Part shown: positions 16,892 to 25,389 of the stretch, piece after piece | Layout: every line of letters begins with the position of its first letter | How positions within the stretch are numbered: the first letter of the stretch is position 1 | Assembly (NCBI GenBank): GCA_963750965.1 | Contig: CAVVSK010000016.1 | Span: 62,001-126,000 of the forward strand | Direction of reading: 5' to 3' | From: CANKHA01 sp963750965 | Lineage (GTDB): Bacteria; Pseudomonadota; Alphaproteobacteria; Rhizobiales; Xanthobacteraceae | DNA: 64,000 nt | The notes under the pieces: model-generated | The model's database searches: none | Told to the model about the DNA's origin: nothing | The model's input: the letters and a program-made list of their open reading frames with translations, nothing else | Position numbers and translations under genes: made by a program

Positions 16892-17261
16892 CGAAGCCTC
16901 CATCCTGCCTTTGCGGCTAAGTTCTGAAGACCTAGATAATGAGGTTATTTTTCCGAACGTTTTCGTCGCCCAAGATTTTGGTTTCGTCGCTGCCCGGAAT
17001 TTTTTCGTGGGGATGCCTGCGACGAAACAAAAGTCCCCGTTACCTCCCTAGTACTTACGTCTTATCCTCCAGCGGCGAGAAGACATCCCCGCACCAGGAC
17101 ATATGTGGACCGCGGGGGGGGTCGGCTTGATTTTGCATCGGATTTCATAAGTGGGAGCCAATCGCGCGATCAAATGCCTCTGTTTTGCGGGCAGACCCGA
17201 ACAGGCTCCCGTATGAGGCAGGACAAGTCGGGGAGCAGACTCCTCCGAAGCTGCTCATACT
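16892..17261. other. Gene-free stretch upstream of the small ORF
   Basis: 370 bases with no convincing gene. It holds a T-rich section (16939-17020), a 15-codon frame on the minus strand (17055-17102, MSWCGDVFSPLEDKT) with no ribosome binding site, and a run of eight G at 17114-17121 followed by TC and TTTTGCATCGG. A similar G-run block occurs at 23400-23425. Confidence 0.4.
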
Positions 17262-18284
17262 TTAGTTCGCCTTCTCGAAGATATCGCGCACGCGCTCGAC
17301 GACGTCCTTGGGCGTTGCCAAGACATGGGCAACGAGTTCGGACACTTGTTTGCCATTGAGCGGATCGATATCGAGTTTGAGCTTTTCAGCCTCCGCAAGG
17401 AAATCGGGGTCCTTCATCGTGTCGTTGAACGCCTTGCGCAAGGCCTCGACGCGATCCGCCGGTACGTTTGGTGGCAGGAAGAAAGGCCGGCCGAAGTCGA
17501 GGCGGGCGAGCACGAGGAGCAATGCGGCCTTGTCCGCGTCGTTCTTCGCGAGATCGAGAACGCTTGGCACGCCGGGAAGCTCCGGATTAGGACGCAGCGC
17601 CCACTGGGCGATGATCTTGACCGTCTTGTCCTTGATCCAGTCGCCCTTGGTCGCCTTGAGCGTTGTCAACGCCGACGCACCGTTGCCCTCGATCTCCCCG
17701 CGTTCCATCGCGAGATGAATTTGCGGCGTTCCGCCATAACCTTTGACGATCTTGAACTTTGTTCCGAAGATCGCATTCGCCATCAAGGGAAAGTCATATT
17801 GCGTCGTGCCGGCTGCCTGCGCCCCGACCACGGTCTCGTGTTTTTTGATGTCTTCGAGACTGTTGGCGGGTGCGGTGTTCCACAGGTAAGTGACATGCGT
17901 CTCGCGGTTTGTGCTGCCCAGCCAATTGAGCTTGTTGGGATCGAACTTCACGCCTTCTGGCGTGAGCAATGGGGCAGTGGGCATGCCCCCGAACGCCGCC
18001 CCGATCACCGTGCCGTCGAAAGGACCCGAATTGTATAATTGGTTCGTCATCGTGATGCTGCCGGCGCCGGGCTGGTTCTGCACGATGATCGTGGGATTGC
18101 CGGGAATGTGTTTGCCGAGATGGTGGGCGAGTGCGCGAGCATTGATGTCGTAGCCCGATCCAACCGCGACGCCGACGATCAGGCGGATGGTCTTGCCTTG
18201 ATAGAATTGCGCGCCGTCCTGCGCCGTTGCCGGCGCGGCGACGGCAAGCGTAAACGCCGTCACAGCAAAAAGAGATATCCTCAT
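17262..18284 (-). CDS. TTT-family (Bug) periplasmic substrate-binding protein, first copy
   Basis: 340 residues with a signal peptide ending in APATAQ. The Bug fold is shown by GKTIRLIVGVAVGSGYDINARALA and GNPTIIVQNQPGAGS. Such proteins bind carboxylates, amides or aromatic acids in the periplasm for a TctAB permease. No permease is adjacent, so it must use one from elsewhere or act as a sensor. It is the last gene of a minus-strand run after CobW, Ldh2 and cupin, 64 bases behind the cupin gene. Confidence 0.9.
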   Translation of the reverse strand: MRISLFAVTAFTLAVAAPATAQDGAQFYQGKTIRLIVGVAVGSGYDINARALAHHLGKHIPGNPTIIVQNQPGAGSITMTNQLYNSGPFDGTVIGAAFGGMPTAPLLTPEGVKFDPNKLNWLGSTNRETHVTYLWNTAPANSLEDIKKHETVVGAQAAGTTQYDFPLMANAIFGTKFKIVKGYGGTPQIHLAMERGEIEGNGASALTTLKATKGDWIKDKTVKIIAQWALRPNPELPGVPSVLDLAKNDADKAALLLVLARLDFGRPFFLPPNVPADRVEALRKAFNDTMKDPDFLAEAEKLKLDIDPLNGKQVSELVAHVLATPKDVVERVRDIFEKAN

Positions 18285-18348
18285 AGCGTTCCTCCGACGT
18301 TTTTGTAGGTTCTGGTTCAGGTGGTTGGCCGTTCCAATTCCGCTGGGT

Positions 18349-18768
18349 TCAATTTTTCGGCTGCGCCAGGTCGCCCTCGGCCAGATGCATCACGGTCTCC
18401 CCGGTGGCGGCAAAAGTGCGCGTAACTTCGCCGCCATCGTAGACAAAGAGCATCACCAGCGGTTCATCGCCGGTATTGTGGAAGCAATGCACGTCGCCCG
18501 CTGGAATGTAGGCGACCTCCATCGTGCCAATGGGTCGGCGTTCGCCGCCGTATTCGACATCGGCGCGGCCTGAGAGGATAATGATCTGCTCATCGCAATT
18601 GTGATAATGCAGCGCCACGCTGGCGCCAGCCGGCAGGGTGGTGGTGCCTGTCGTCACTTCGGCGCCGCAGCAACTCTCGTTGCAGAACAGGCGCGTCTGA
18701 ACACCATTGCCGCGATCGAACACCTTAATGTCCGGTTGCCGAAAAACCCGTGCTGCTTTCTGGCTCAT
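18349..18768 (-). CDS. Cupin domain protein
   Basis: A 139-residue single-domain cupin. Metal-binding motif 1 is GASVALHYHNCDEQIIILSG, with the two histidines and the glutamate, and motif 2 is PAGDVHCFHNTGDEP. There are also three cysteines at the N-terminal end (FCNESCCG). The function is not fixed by the fold; neighbours suggest a role in small-acid metabolism with the Ldh2 dehydrogenase, from which it is separated by 18 bases. Confidence 0.82.
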   Translation of the reverse strand: MSQKAARVFRQPDIKVFDRGNGVQTRLFCNESCCGAEVTTGTTTLPAGASVALHYHNCDEQIIILSGRADVEYGGERRPIGTMEVAYIPAGDVHCFHNTGDEPLVMLFVYDGGEVTRTFAATGETVMHLAEGDLAQPKN

Positions 18769-18786
18769 CCGGTGTCTCCAATTCTG

Positions 18787-19866
18787 TCAGGCGATGCGCG
18801 CTGCGATCGGGGCGATGCCGAGTTCGCCCGCGACCTTGTCGAGTGCTTTCAGCAGCGGCGCCGGCAACGGAATGCCTTCCGCCGAACGCTTCTTGTGCGC
18901 AGCCAGCGCCCGTTCGCCGGGAAGCCGGATTTCGTCAAAGCCGGGACGCAGCGGCGACGATTTCATCTCAGTGCGCACTGCATCGACGCGGTTCTTGAAG
19001 AAGGTGACGTCGCAGAACGTCTTCACGTCGAGCGCAACGACGAACTGCCCCGTGTTGGTCACGCTCTTGTCGTCAGCATTGAAGTCGATCACATCGCGGC
19101 CGAACGCCGCGGTGTTCAGCGTTCCGGCAAGAAGGCCGAATATGAGCGCGAGGCCGTAGCCTTTGGGTCCGCCGATTGGCAGCAACGAGCCGTGAGCACC
19201 CTTGGTGGGATCGGTGATTGGCGCGCCGTTGGCGTCGATCATCCAGCCCTCGGGCATGGTTTCGCCGCGCTGCGCCGCCAGTTTCACCTTGCCATAGGCG
19301 ACGTTTGTCGTCGCCATGTCGAGCAACACCGGCTGCGTCGCACCAGGAACCGCGACCGCAATCGGATTGGTGCTGAGCAGCAATTCGGTGCCTCCCCATG
19401 GCGCCATGTGATTGGCGTTGCCGACGGCGACATAGATACCGATCATGTCCTTCTTGAGCGGCATCATGGCATAAACTCCGGCGACGCCGGCATGATTGCT
19501 GTGATGTGCGCCGACCCAGCCGATCCCGTTTTCCGACGCGATCTCCATAGCCAGCGCAGCCGCCCGCTTCATGACGAGATGACCCATGGCGTTGTCGCCA
19601 TGAAGCAGCGCCGTCGCGCCCTTCTGGCGGTCCACGCGGATTTTGGGATTCACATTAAAGCCGCCGGCTTTCAAACGGTCTAGATAACGCGGCAGCCGGA
19701 AGATGCCGTGTCCGTCGCCACCGAGGAGGTCGGCGGCAATCATCAATTCACCGACGTCACGCGCATCGTCGCGCGGCAGGCCGCCTTTGGTCAGCGCGTC
19801 CGCGATGAAACCGATAAGTATGTCGTCCGCGACCTTCAGATCGTCTTTTTTCTTCATCGCTGCCAT
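18787..19866 (-). CDS. Malate/L-lactate dehydrogenase family oxidoreductase (Ldh2)
   Basis: A 359-residue NAD(P)-dependent dehydrogenase of the Ldh2/MDH2 family, which reduces or oxidises 2-keto/2-hydroxy acids such as lactate, malate, ureidoglycolate or sulfolactate. Typical motifs are HGIFRLPRYLDRL, VGAHHSNHAGVAGVYA and LLSTNPIAVAVPG, and GPKGYGLALIFGLLAGTL near the C-terminus. ATG 19866 is preferred over the longer frame from 19926, which would overlap the CobW gene and adds an unrelated stretch rich in Cys and Arg. Confidence 0.88.
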   Translation of the reverse strand: MAAMKKKDDLKVADDILIGFIADALTKGGLPRDDARDVGELMIAADLLGGDGHGIFRLPRYLDRLKAGGFNVNPKIRVDRQKGATALLHGDNAMGHLVMKRAAALAMEIASENGIGWVGAHHSNHAGVAGVYAMMPLKKDMIGIYVAVGNANHMAPWGGTELLLSTNPIAVAVPGATQPVLLDMATTNVAYGKVKLAAQRGETMPEGWMIDANGAPITDPTKGAHGSLLPIGGPKGYGLALIFGLLAGTLNTAAFGRDVIDFNADDKSVTNTGQFVVALDVKTFCDVTFFKNRVDAVRTEMKSSPLRPGFDEIRLPGERALAAHKKRSAEGIPLPAPLLKALDKVAGELGIAPIAARIA

Positions 19867-19903
19867 TCCCGGACAAAACAGCCAGACGCAACACTGAGCG
19901 CGG

Positions 19904-20959
19904 TCATGACAACACCGGCTCCGCAAGAACCTCTGACGCGAAACTCGCCTCGAGATGCTTCACACTTACGCCCTTCGTGATGAAGACGATCCGGCTTTGC
20001 CGCACGCCCCCCGGCCAGCGGTCAAGCGTCGTCGGGGCGCTTACCAGCCCCGCAACGCCGTGTATGACAACCGGCTTGTCGCTTTCGGCGAGCCAGAACA
20101 CTCCCTTCATGCGCAGTATGTGCGGCGCGCGCAGCGAATACACCATCGCCAACCAGTCGCGCAGACGCGCCCACGCCAGCGGACGATCGAGCTGCAGCGA
20201 CCAGCTTTCGATCCCGGAGTGGTGGCGATGCGCCGATGAGTCGTGGATATCCTCCTCGTGGGAATGCCTGCGATGGCCCTGACGCGGCGCGGCCGCGCGC
20301 GGCAGCGCATTCAACGTGTCCTCCTCGGCGAATAGGATCGCCGCATCGATGTCCCCATGTGACACGGTGCGGATGTCGAGAGCGGGGTTGATGGAGCGCA
20401 GGTCTGCGAGAAGAGTATTGACGGCGTTGCGGCCGGCGATATCGACTTTGGTAATGAGGCAAAGATCCGCCTGCGCGATCTGTGCGCCGATTTCGGGCGT
20501 GTCGCGCAGCTGGGCCGGCCCGAGCACGCCGTCGATCGTGACAACGACGCGGCGAAGACTGCAACGTCCGCGCAGGCTCATCGCTTCGGTAAGATCGCGC
20601 ACGACGGGGCTGGGGTCGGCCAGCCCGGTGGTCTCGATCAAGATGCGGGCGAACGCGGGAATCTCGCCGGCGGCCTGCTTCGCGAACAGGTCGCCGATGG
20701 TGTCGACCAGATCGCCGCGGATCGAACAGCACACGCAGCCATTGTCGAGCATCAGGATATTGTCAAACGACGACTCAACCAGCAAATGATCGAGCCCGAC
20801 TTCGCCGAATTCGTTGATGATCAGCGCGCTGTTTGCCATCCCCGGCTGGTTGATGAGGCTGCGCAGCAGCGTCGTCTTTCCACTCCCGAGAAATCCGGTG
20901 ATGAGAAAAACAGGAACGCCGGAAGCGTCGTTGTGGCCGTGGAATTGCATCCGCGTCAT
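19904..20959 (-). CDS. CobW/G3E-family GTPase metallochaperone
   Basis: A 351-residue G3E P-loop GTPase. The P-loop is GFLGSGKT (residues 22-29), the metal-binding CxCC motif is C75, C77, C78 in NGCVCCSIRGDL, and TKVD supplies guanine specificity. A histidine-rich linker near residues 230-250 (RRHSHEED, AHRHHSG) and the CobW C-terminal domain follow. Members load zinc, cobalt or other metals onto client proteins. It heads the operon CobW, Ldh2, cupin, Bug, so the cupin or the dehydrogenase may be the client. Confidence 0.88.
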   Translation of the reverse strand: MTRMQFHGHNDASGVPVFLITGFLGSGKTTLLRSLINQPGMANSALIINEFGEVGLDHLLVESSFDNILMLDNGCVCCSIRGDLVDTIGDLFAKQAAGEIPAFARILIETTGLADPSPVVRDLTEAMSLRGRCSLRRVVVTIDGVLGPAQLRDTPEIGAQIAQADLCLITKVDIAGRNAVNTLLADLRSINPALDIRTVSHGDIDAAILFAEEDTLNALPRAAAPRQGHRRHSHEEDIHDSSAHRHHSGIESWSLQLDRPLAWARLRDWLAMVYSLRAPHILRMKGVFWLAESDKPVVIHGVAGLVSAPTTLDRWPGGVRQSRIVFITKGVSVKHLEASFASEVLAEPVLS

Positions 20960-21193
20960 CTCGCGCCGCCTGCGGCGATCGGGGCATAGCCCGCATCGCG
21001 TGCCGCGCTATGTCGCGGCTTCGAACTCTCGACTTGCAGGACGTTCACAAAAATCCCCGGCGGGGTCAAGTTTTGTATATTTTATGCAGTAATTTGACGT
21101 TTTTCACAAAGCCTGAGAAAAGCCTCATCGATCGAGCGCGCGCCGGCCCTGACGGATCGAAAGGCGCGAATAACGGAAAAAGGGAGCCGCGCC

Positions 21194-22426
21194 ATGCAAG
21201 GTGCCGTCGCGAGCCATATGAAGCTTTTGTCCCACGACACCATGCGCGGTTTTGGCGGCGTCGGCGAGGGCATGAGCCTTCAGATCGCAAAGGACGGGCG
21301 CCGGATTCTCTGGATCGCGCATGAATGGGCGCCAAAGAATTTCACCGCCGTCGACGTCAGCGATCCGCGCGCGCCGCGCGTCATCTGCCAGACCGCGCTC
21401 CCGCACAACGACATGCGCTCGAATTCGCTGGAGGTTTCGGGCGATATTCTCGCCGTCGCCTATCAGGTGGCCAAACCCGGCGGCAAGCCCGCGGGCGTCG
21501 AACTCTTCGACATCAGCAGACCGGAGAGCCCAACATCGATCTCGTTTTTCGATGCCTCTGGTCCGCATTCGCGCGGCATGCATTGCCTGTGGTTCGTCGA
21601 CGGGGAGTTTATTCATTGCTCTGGTGGTGCGGCGGATTTCGAGCCGACGCATTTTCGGGACGACCAGTTCTACCGCATCATCGACGTCCGCAATCCGTCG
21701 CATCCGGTCGAGGTCGGACGCTGGTGGTACCCTGGCACGCGCAAGGGCGACGCGGCGGCCCCACCGAAGCGCGTGCGACCGATGCCGATGGACGACATAC
21801 GCGGTCCTGATGCCTTCCGGCTCCACAACGCGAACGTTTATCCCGAGCGTCCCGACCGTGCCTATCTCGGCTACATCGATGGCGGCGCCTTTATCATGGA
21901 CATCTCCGACAAATCGGCACCAAAGGTGGTCGGCACCTGGAATCCGCATCCGCCGTATCCCGGCTTTACGCATACGGTAATGCCGCTGCTCGATCGCGGC
22001 CTGCTCGTCGTCACCGACGAATGCGTGCAGGACGACGGCGAAGACTGGCCGAAGCTCACATGGGTGGTGGACGCGCGCAAGGAGGACAATCTCGTCCCCA
22101 TCAGCACGTTCCCATTGCCGCCGGTAGAAGAATTCGGCCACAAGGGCGGACGCTTCGGATCGCACAATATTCATGAAAATCGCCCCGGCCCTTCGTTCCG
22201 CAGCGAGGATTACGTCTTCGGCGTATTTTTTAACGCCGGCGTGCGCGTATTCGACATCAAGAACCCGTACCGACCCGAGGAAGTCGCCTGCTTCATTCCG
22301 CCGATGCCGGAAAACTCGCGCGTCACCACGGCGCAGATGAACGAAATTTATGTCGACGAACGCGGCGTCATCTATGCCGGCGATCGCTGGAGCGGCGGCC
22401 TTTATGTCTTCGAGGCGAATATCTGA
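21194..22426 (+). CDS. LVIVD-repeat protein
   Basis: A 410-residue protein made of repeats such as FTAVDVSDPRAPRVI, VELFDISRPESPTS, YRIIDVRNPSHPVEV and AFIMDISDKSAPKVV, the LVIVD pattern that forms a beta-propeller-like fold. No signal peptide is apparent. The function of the family is unknown. AAAAAGGGA lies 7 bases before ATG 21194. A long frame on the opposite strand covers it, but has no protein-like features. Divergent from the CobW operon. Confidence 0.85.
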   Translation: MQGAVASHMKLLSHDTMRGFGGVGEGMSLQIAKDGRRILWIAHEWAPKNFTAVDVSDPRAPRVICQTALPHNDMRSNSLEVSGDILAVAYQVAKPGGKPAGVELFDISRPESPTSISFFDASGPHSRGMHCLWFVDGEFIHCSGGAADFEPTHFRDDQFYRIIDVRNPSHPVEVGRWWYPGTRKGDAAAPPKRVRPMPMDDIRGPDAFRLHNANVYPERPDRAYLGYIDGGAFIMDISDKSAPKVVGTWNPHPPYPGFTHTVMPLLDRGLLVVTDECVQDDGEDWPKLTWVVDARKEDNLVPISTFPLPPVEEFGHKGGRFGSHNIHENRPGPSFRSEDYVFGVFFNAGVRVFDIKNPYRPEEVACFIPPMPENSRVTTAQMNEIYVDERGVIYAGDRWSGGLYVFEANI

Positions 22427-22464
22427 TTGTCCGGCATGCGGACGGGCCGCGATGGAATGGCAAC

Positions 22465-23217
22465 GTGACGATCCTTCGCTATCACATCGCCTACGGTATC
22501 GTCGAGAATCCAGCCCGCGTGCTGTCGATGCAGCCCGGCGTGTTGCCGCAAGACGGTACGATTCTATCGCCCTCTCTCGCATCCTTCGCATCGAACAGTC
22601 CCGCGCTGCGCCTCAACAGCGCCGGCTGGATGAATTTACCGGCGGAGATTATGGCGACGCTCCGCACGCACGCGGCGCTCAAGGACTATTGCCGGAGTCG
22701 GATTCAAAAAAAGGCATCGATCTTCGATCGGCCGTTGCAGGATTTTCTCACCGGCTATCTTGATGTCGTGGAGACCGAAGTCAGGGACCATGCCAACGAC
22801 CTGCCAGGAGGCCCGTCATGGGACGCGGCGCTCTACGACACCGCCGACTGGTTCTTTTCCGCGTTTCTTCCCCTGCCGAATGCGCATCTGAGATTGACCG
22901 AGGAGGAGAGGGAGGAGACCGGGGCGGAGCCCATCATCCGTTTCGATGTGTTGTTCTGGACCGGGGCTTCTCTTGTCGCCGTCACGCTGGAGAAGCTGTC
23001 CATGCAAACCTCGCGGCAGCGCCACGCGCAGGAGCGCTTCATCGCGATGCGGCCGGACATCACCTTCGTGACCATTCCTAGGAAGAAAAATGGGATGCGG
23101 CTGCAATCCTATCTTCCCAGCGTCTGCGAGCAATTCTGGCATGGCCTGCGCTACCCGCTCGGACCATATCGCCCCGAAGCATTCCGCTGGCAGCCCGCTC
23201 TTGGTCGGCTTTCGTAG
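22465..23217 (+). CDS. Unrecognised protein, 250 residues
   Basis: An intact frame from GTG 22465, 38 bases behind the LVIVD gene and probably co-transcribed. I do not recognise the family. Mixed alpha/beta composition, no signal peptide and no membrane segment. The stretch IIRFDVLFWTGASLVAVTLE followed by K resembles the core strand pair of a PD-(D/E)xK nuclease fold, but the acidic residues are not in the usual spacing, so this is only a hint. The C-terminus contains PLGPYRPEAFRWQP. Confidence 0.6.
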   Translation: MTILRYHIAYGIVENPARVLSMQPGVLPQDGTILSPSLASFASNSPALRLNSAGWMNLPAEIMATLRTHAALKDYCRSRIQKKASIFDRPLQDFLTGYLDVVETEVRDHANDLPGGPSWDAALYDTADWFFSAFLPLPNAHLRLTEEEREETGAEPIIRFDVLFWTGASLVAVTLEKLSMQTSRQRHAQERFIAMRPDITFVTIPRKKNGMRLQSYLPSVCEQFWHGLRYPLGPYRPEAFRWQPALGRLS

Positions 23218-23228
23218 ATCTTAGATGT

Positions 23229-23288
23229 GTGCGGGCCAAATGGATGGGCGACCGCCGGCCGGCTTCGACCAAGATTTACGTCTCCGCC
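23229..23288 (+). pseudogene. Relic of a RidA-family gene
   Basis: Read from 23229, these 20 codons give VRAKWMGDRRPASTKIYV plus SA. The RidA gene at 33984-34364 contains the same 18 residues at 34254-34307, with about 50 of 60 bases identical. No start, no upstream half and no stop of a RidA gene is present here; homology breaks off on both sides. It is the remnant of a deleted or recombined gene. Confidence 0.75.
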
Positions 23289-23345
23289 CCGACCCCCCGG
23301 GCTTTTTTTGAGCCAGGACAAAGATTGATACTTGTCCATCGAGCC

Positions 23346-23400
23346 AATGGCTCGCCGCCCTGACACGGGATATGATCGACGGCATCAAGGCCAGAAGCCG
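23346..23400 (+). pseudogene. Possible C-terminal relic of an unknown gene
   Basis: The frame reads QWLAALTRDMIDGIKARS, which looks like the helical C-terminal end of a globular protein, then runs into a G-rich block. Nothing of this protein is present upstream, where the RidA relic and a T-run stand. I cannot name the family, and it may be chance. Confidence 0.25.
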
Positions 23401-23414
23401 GGGGGGGTCATCCT

Positions 23415-24095
23415 TTGCATGCCATCGGGCTCACCCTGAATCAGGCGAAAAAGCCGATTAACCGATTGCTCGAACCGGTCGACCGAATTTCCGAGGTTTT
23501 GTTCGGACTCATTATGGTCCTGACCAGTACCGGCACGCTGAGCGTACTCACCGCCGGTCGCGCCGACGTCAAGACGATGATCATAGGCGCGCTCGGATGC
23601 AATCTGGCGTGGGGTATCATCGACGCTGGCATCTATTTGATGGGCACCCTCGACGAGCGGGGACGCAATTTCTTGATGGTTCGCGCGGCGCGGCATGCGG
23701 CCGATACCGACTACGCCAGGCGGCTGATCAAACAGAACTTGCCGGAGCCGCTGGCGGCCCTCGTATCGGATACAGAGCTGGAAGCGATGCGACAAAAATT
23801 GCGCCAGCTTCCGGACGCTCCGGTGCCGGCCGGGCTGACCAAGAACGATGCGCTGAGCGCCCTGGCCATCTGCCTGTGGGTTTTCCTGTCTACCTTTCCG
23901 GTCGTTATACCATTTCTGTTCATCAACGATGTCCACCTCGGCTTGCGTATCTCCAACGCGATCGCCATCGCGATGCTGTTCCTGTGCGGCTATGCGTTCG
24001 CAAAGTGCATAGGACGTCGACCATGGACCGGCGGTCTGCTGATGGTAGGCGTCGGCTGCGCACTCGTGGGGATTGCGATAGCACTTGGTGGCTGA
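23415..24095 (+). CDS. VIT1/CCC1-like membrane protein
   Basis: A 226-residue membrane protein resembling the VIT family of iron/manganese transporters: RISEVLFGLIMVLTSTGTLSV in helix 1, then MIIGALGCNLAWGIIDAGIYLM, and three hydrophobic segments in the C-terminal third. Between them is a soluble acidic-basic insert of about 80 residues, as in VIT proteins. It could move iron or manganese out of the cytoplasm; family annotations often say only 'VIT family'. The start ATG 23415 lies close to a run of eight G and has no good ribosome binding site. Confidence 0.7.
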   Translation: MHAIGLTLNQAKKPINRLLEPVDRISEVLFGLIMVLTSTGTLSVLTAGRADVKTMIIGALGCNLAWGIIDAGIYLMGTLDERGRNFLMVRAARHAADTDYARRLIKQNLPEPLAALVSDTELEAMRQKLRQLPDAPVPAGLTKNDALSALAICLWVFLSTFPVVIPFLFINDVHLGLRISNAIAIAMLFLCGYAFAKCIGRRPWTGGLLMVGVGCALVGIAIALGG

Positions 24096-24119
24096 GTTCT
24101 TTTTATACGAGTGTCTGCA

Positions 24120-24269
24120 ATGAAACTTTTATTGGCAGAGATCCGGCACAACAAGCTGCTTTGGCTGCTCGGCTTAGCTCCTGTCCTCTTCGCCCTGGAG
24201 GCGCTTAAACCAAAAAACCATGCGTTTCTTTTTGTCCTTTCTGTTCTGACAATCATCCCACTTGGCGCA
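24120..24269 (+). pseudogene. N-terminal relic of a CaxA-type calcium/proton antiporter
   Basis: The first 50 codons (LLLAEIRHNKLLWLLGLAP and KNHAFLFVLSVLTIIPLGA) match the typical N-terminus of bacterial Ca2+/H+ antiporters, where the next conserved part would be a further 300 residues of membrane protein. Instead the same frame continues into the signal peptide of the porin gene. This looks like a deletion that left the beginning of cax in front of the porin. An open-frame caller would wrongly join the two. Confidence 0.6.
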
Positions 24270-24290
24270 ACCCGACTAAGAGGACTGACC

Positions 24291-25226
24291 GTGAACAGCA
24301 AAAGGCTTGGTATTATCCCTATAGCGCTTGTTTGGTGCACCAGCTGGATCGCTTCCGCACAGGCCCAGACCCTTCCGCAGCCTCCGCAGGTCGCATCTAA
24401 CAAAACGATCGACCTCGGCGGCCGGGGGTTAGCCCCTCCCGAGGCGACATCGCAGGAGGCGTCCAAGGACGAAAACGAGGGGCTGAAGTTCAGCGCGAAG
24501 GCAGGCGTCGCGTCCGATTATGTATATCGCGGCACGACGCTCTCCGACCACAAACCGGCCTTAGGAGCAGCCATCGAAGCAACATTTGCCCGCTTCTATG
24601 CCTGGACAACGGCAGCAACCGTGCGGCTTCCAACTCAGCCGGATGCCGAACTCGCATTTGGCGGCGGCATCCGCCAATCATTTGGAGATTTCGATTTTGA
24701 TCTTGGTGGCAGTTACTTTGCCTACCCGGGTGGCATGCCCGGCGCGTCCAGCATCGATTATTGGGAGGCCGCCTTTCGCAGCGAGGTAAAGCTTACGGAA
24801 TCGCTCCGTTGGGCCGGCGGCTTTGCCTATTCGCCGAATGTCTCCAACACCGGTGCTTGGAGCTGGTATGGGGCATCAGGGCTTGGTTACGACCTGCCAG
24901 CCCGCTTGCTGCCATCGGATTTCGGGGTGTCGTTCACGGCAGCCGCGGGCTACTCCTGGTTCGGCCACCAGTCCGCCGCACTGGGCGGCTTTCAACTGCC
25001 CGCCTACCTGAACTGGCATGCGGGCGTGACCTTCACCTATAAGTCTTTCAACCTCGACCTGCGTTATCACGACACTGACCTGTCGAAGGAAAATTGCTTC
25101 GTCTTCACCGGTGATCCCGACGCTGGACGGGGCGGACACCGCGATCCGATCACGAATCCGGGTGGATTGATATCGAATTGGTGCGGCGCCACGGTTGTTG
25201 CGAAAGCGTGGGTCGCGCTGAACTAG
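24291..25226 (+). CDS. TorF-like outer-membrane porin (Gcw_chp family)
   Basis: 311 residues from GTG 24291, which has AGAGGA 7 bases upstream. A signal peptide (IIPIALVWCTSWIASAQAQ) is followed by a Pro-rich linker and the family signature KAGVASDYVYRGTTLSDHKPA, then beta strands such as GGGIRQSFGDFDFDLGGSYFAYPG, and a C-terminal strand ending VVAKAWVALN. Proteins of this family are putative outer-membrane channels. In the window it follows the VIT-like gene and the cax relic, all metal-ion related. Confidence 0.8.
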   Translation: MNSKRLGIIPIALVWCTSWIASAQAQTLPQPPQVASNKTIDLGGRGLAPPEATSQEASKDENEGLKFSAKAGVASDYVYRGTTLSDHKPALGAAIEATFARFYAWTTAATVRLPTQPDAELAFGGGIRQSFGDFDFDLGGSYFAYPGGMPGASSIDYWEAAFRSEVKLTESLRWAGGFAYSPNVSNTGAWSWYGASGLGYDLPARLLPSDFGVSFTAAAGYSWFGHQSAALGGFQLPAYLNWHAGVTFTYKSFNLDLRYHDTDLSKENCFVFTGDPDAGRGGHRDPITNPGGLISNWCGATVVAKAWVALN

Positions 25227-25356
25227 CTCGCCGGAGTTGATCATCGAAGGCGTTGCCGACCGAGGACATTGCGGCAGCCCGACTCCTAAACCGCTTTGAC
25301 CTCCTGATCAGTGCGAATGGATCAAATCTAGCGCATCAAACGTACGGTGCAGGCCA

Positions 25357-25372
25357 ACACCGGGCCCGGTGT
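25357..25372. repeat. Perfect 16-bp palindrome between convergent genes
   Basis: ACACCGGGCCCGGTGT is a perfect inverted repeat in the 163-base gap between the porin gene and the convergent amidohydrolase gene. No T-run follows on either strand, so it may be part of a terminator or a chance GC-rich palindrome. Confidence 0.35.
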
Positions 25373-25389
25373 CGTCACTTGACGTTGCT

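Noticed and set aside
16939..17130. 63-residue frame MRLFFRTFSS on the plus strand
   Set aside because: No ribosome binding site, low-complexity composition, and it runs through the G-run block; likely non-coding.
21125..22591. 488-residue open frame on the minus strand
   Set aside because: It covers the LVIVD gene in antisense and shows no family motif; the plus-strand frame has the repeats and a ribosome binding site.
24111..25226. Single 371-residue protein
   Set aside because: The first 50 residues belong to the antiporter family, and the porin has its own signal peptide, start codon and ribosome binding site at 24291.
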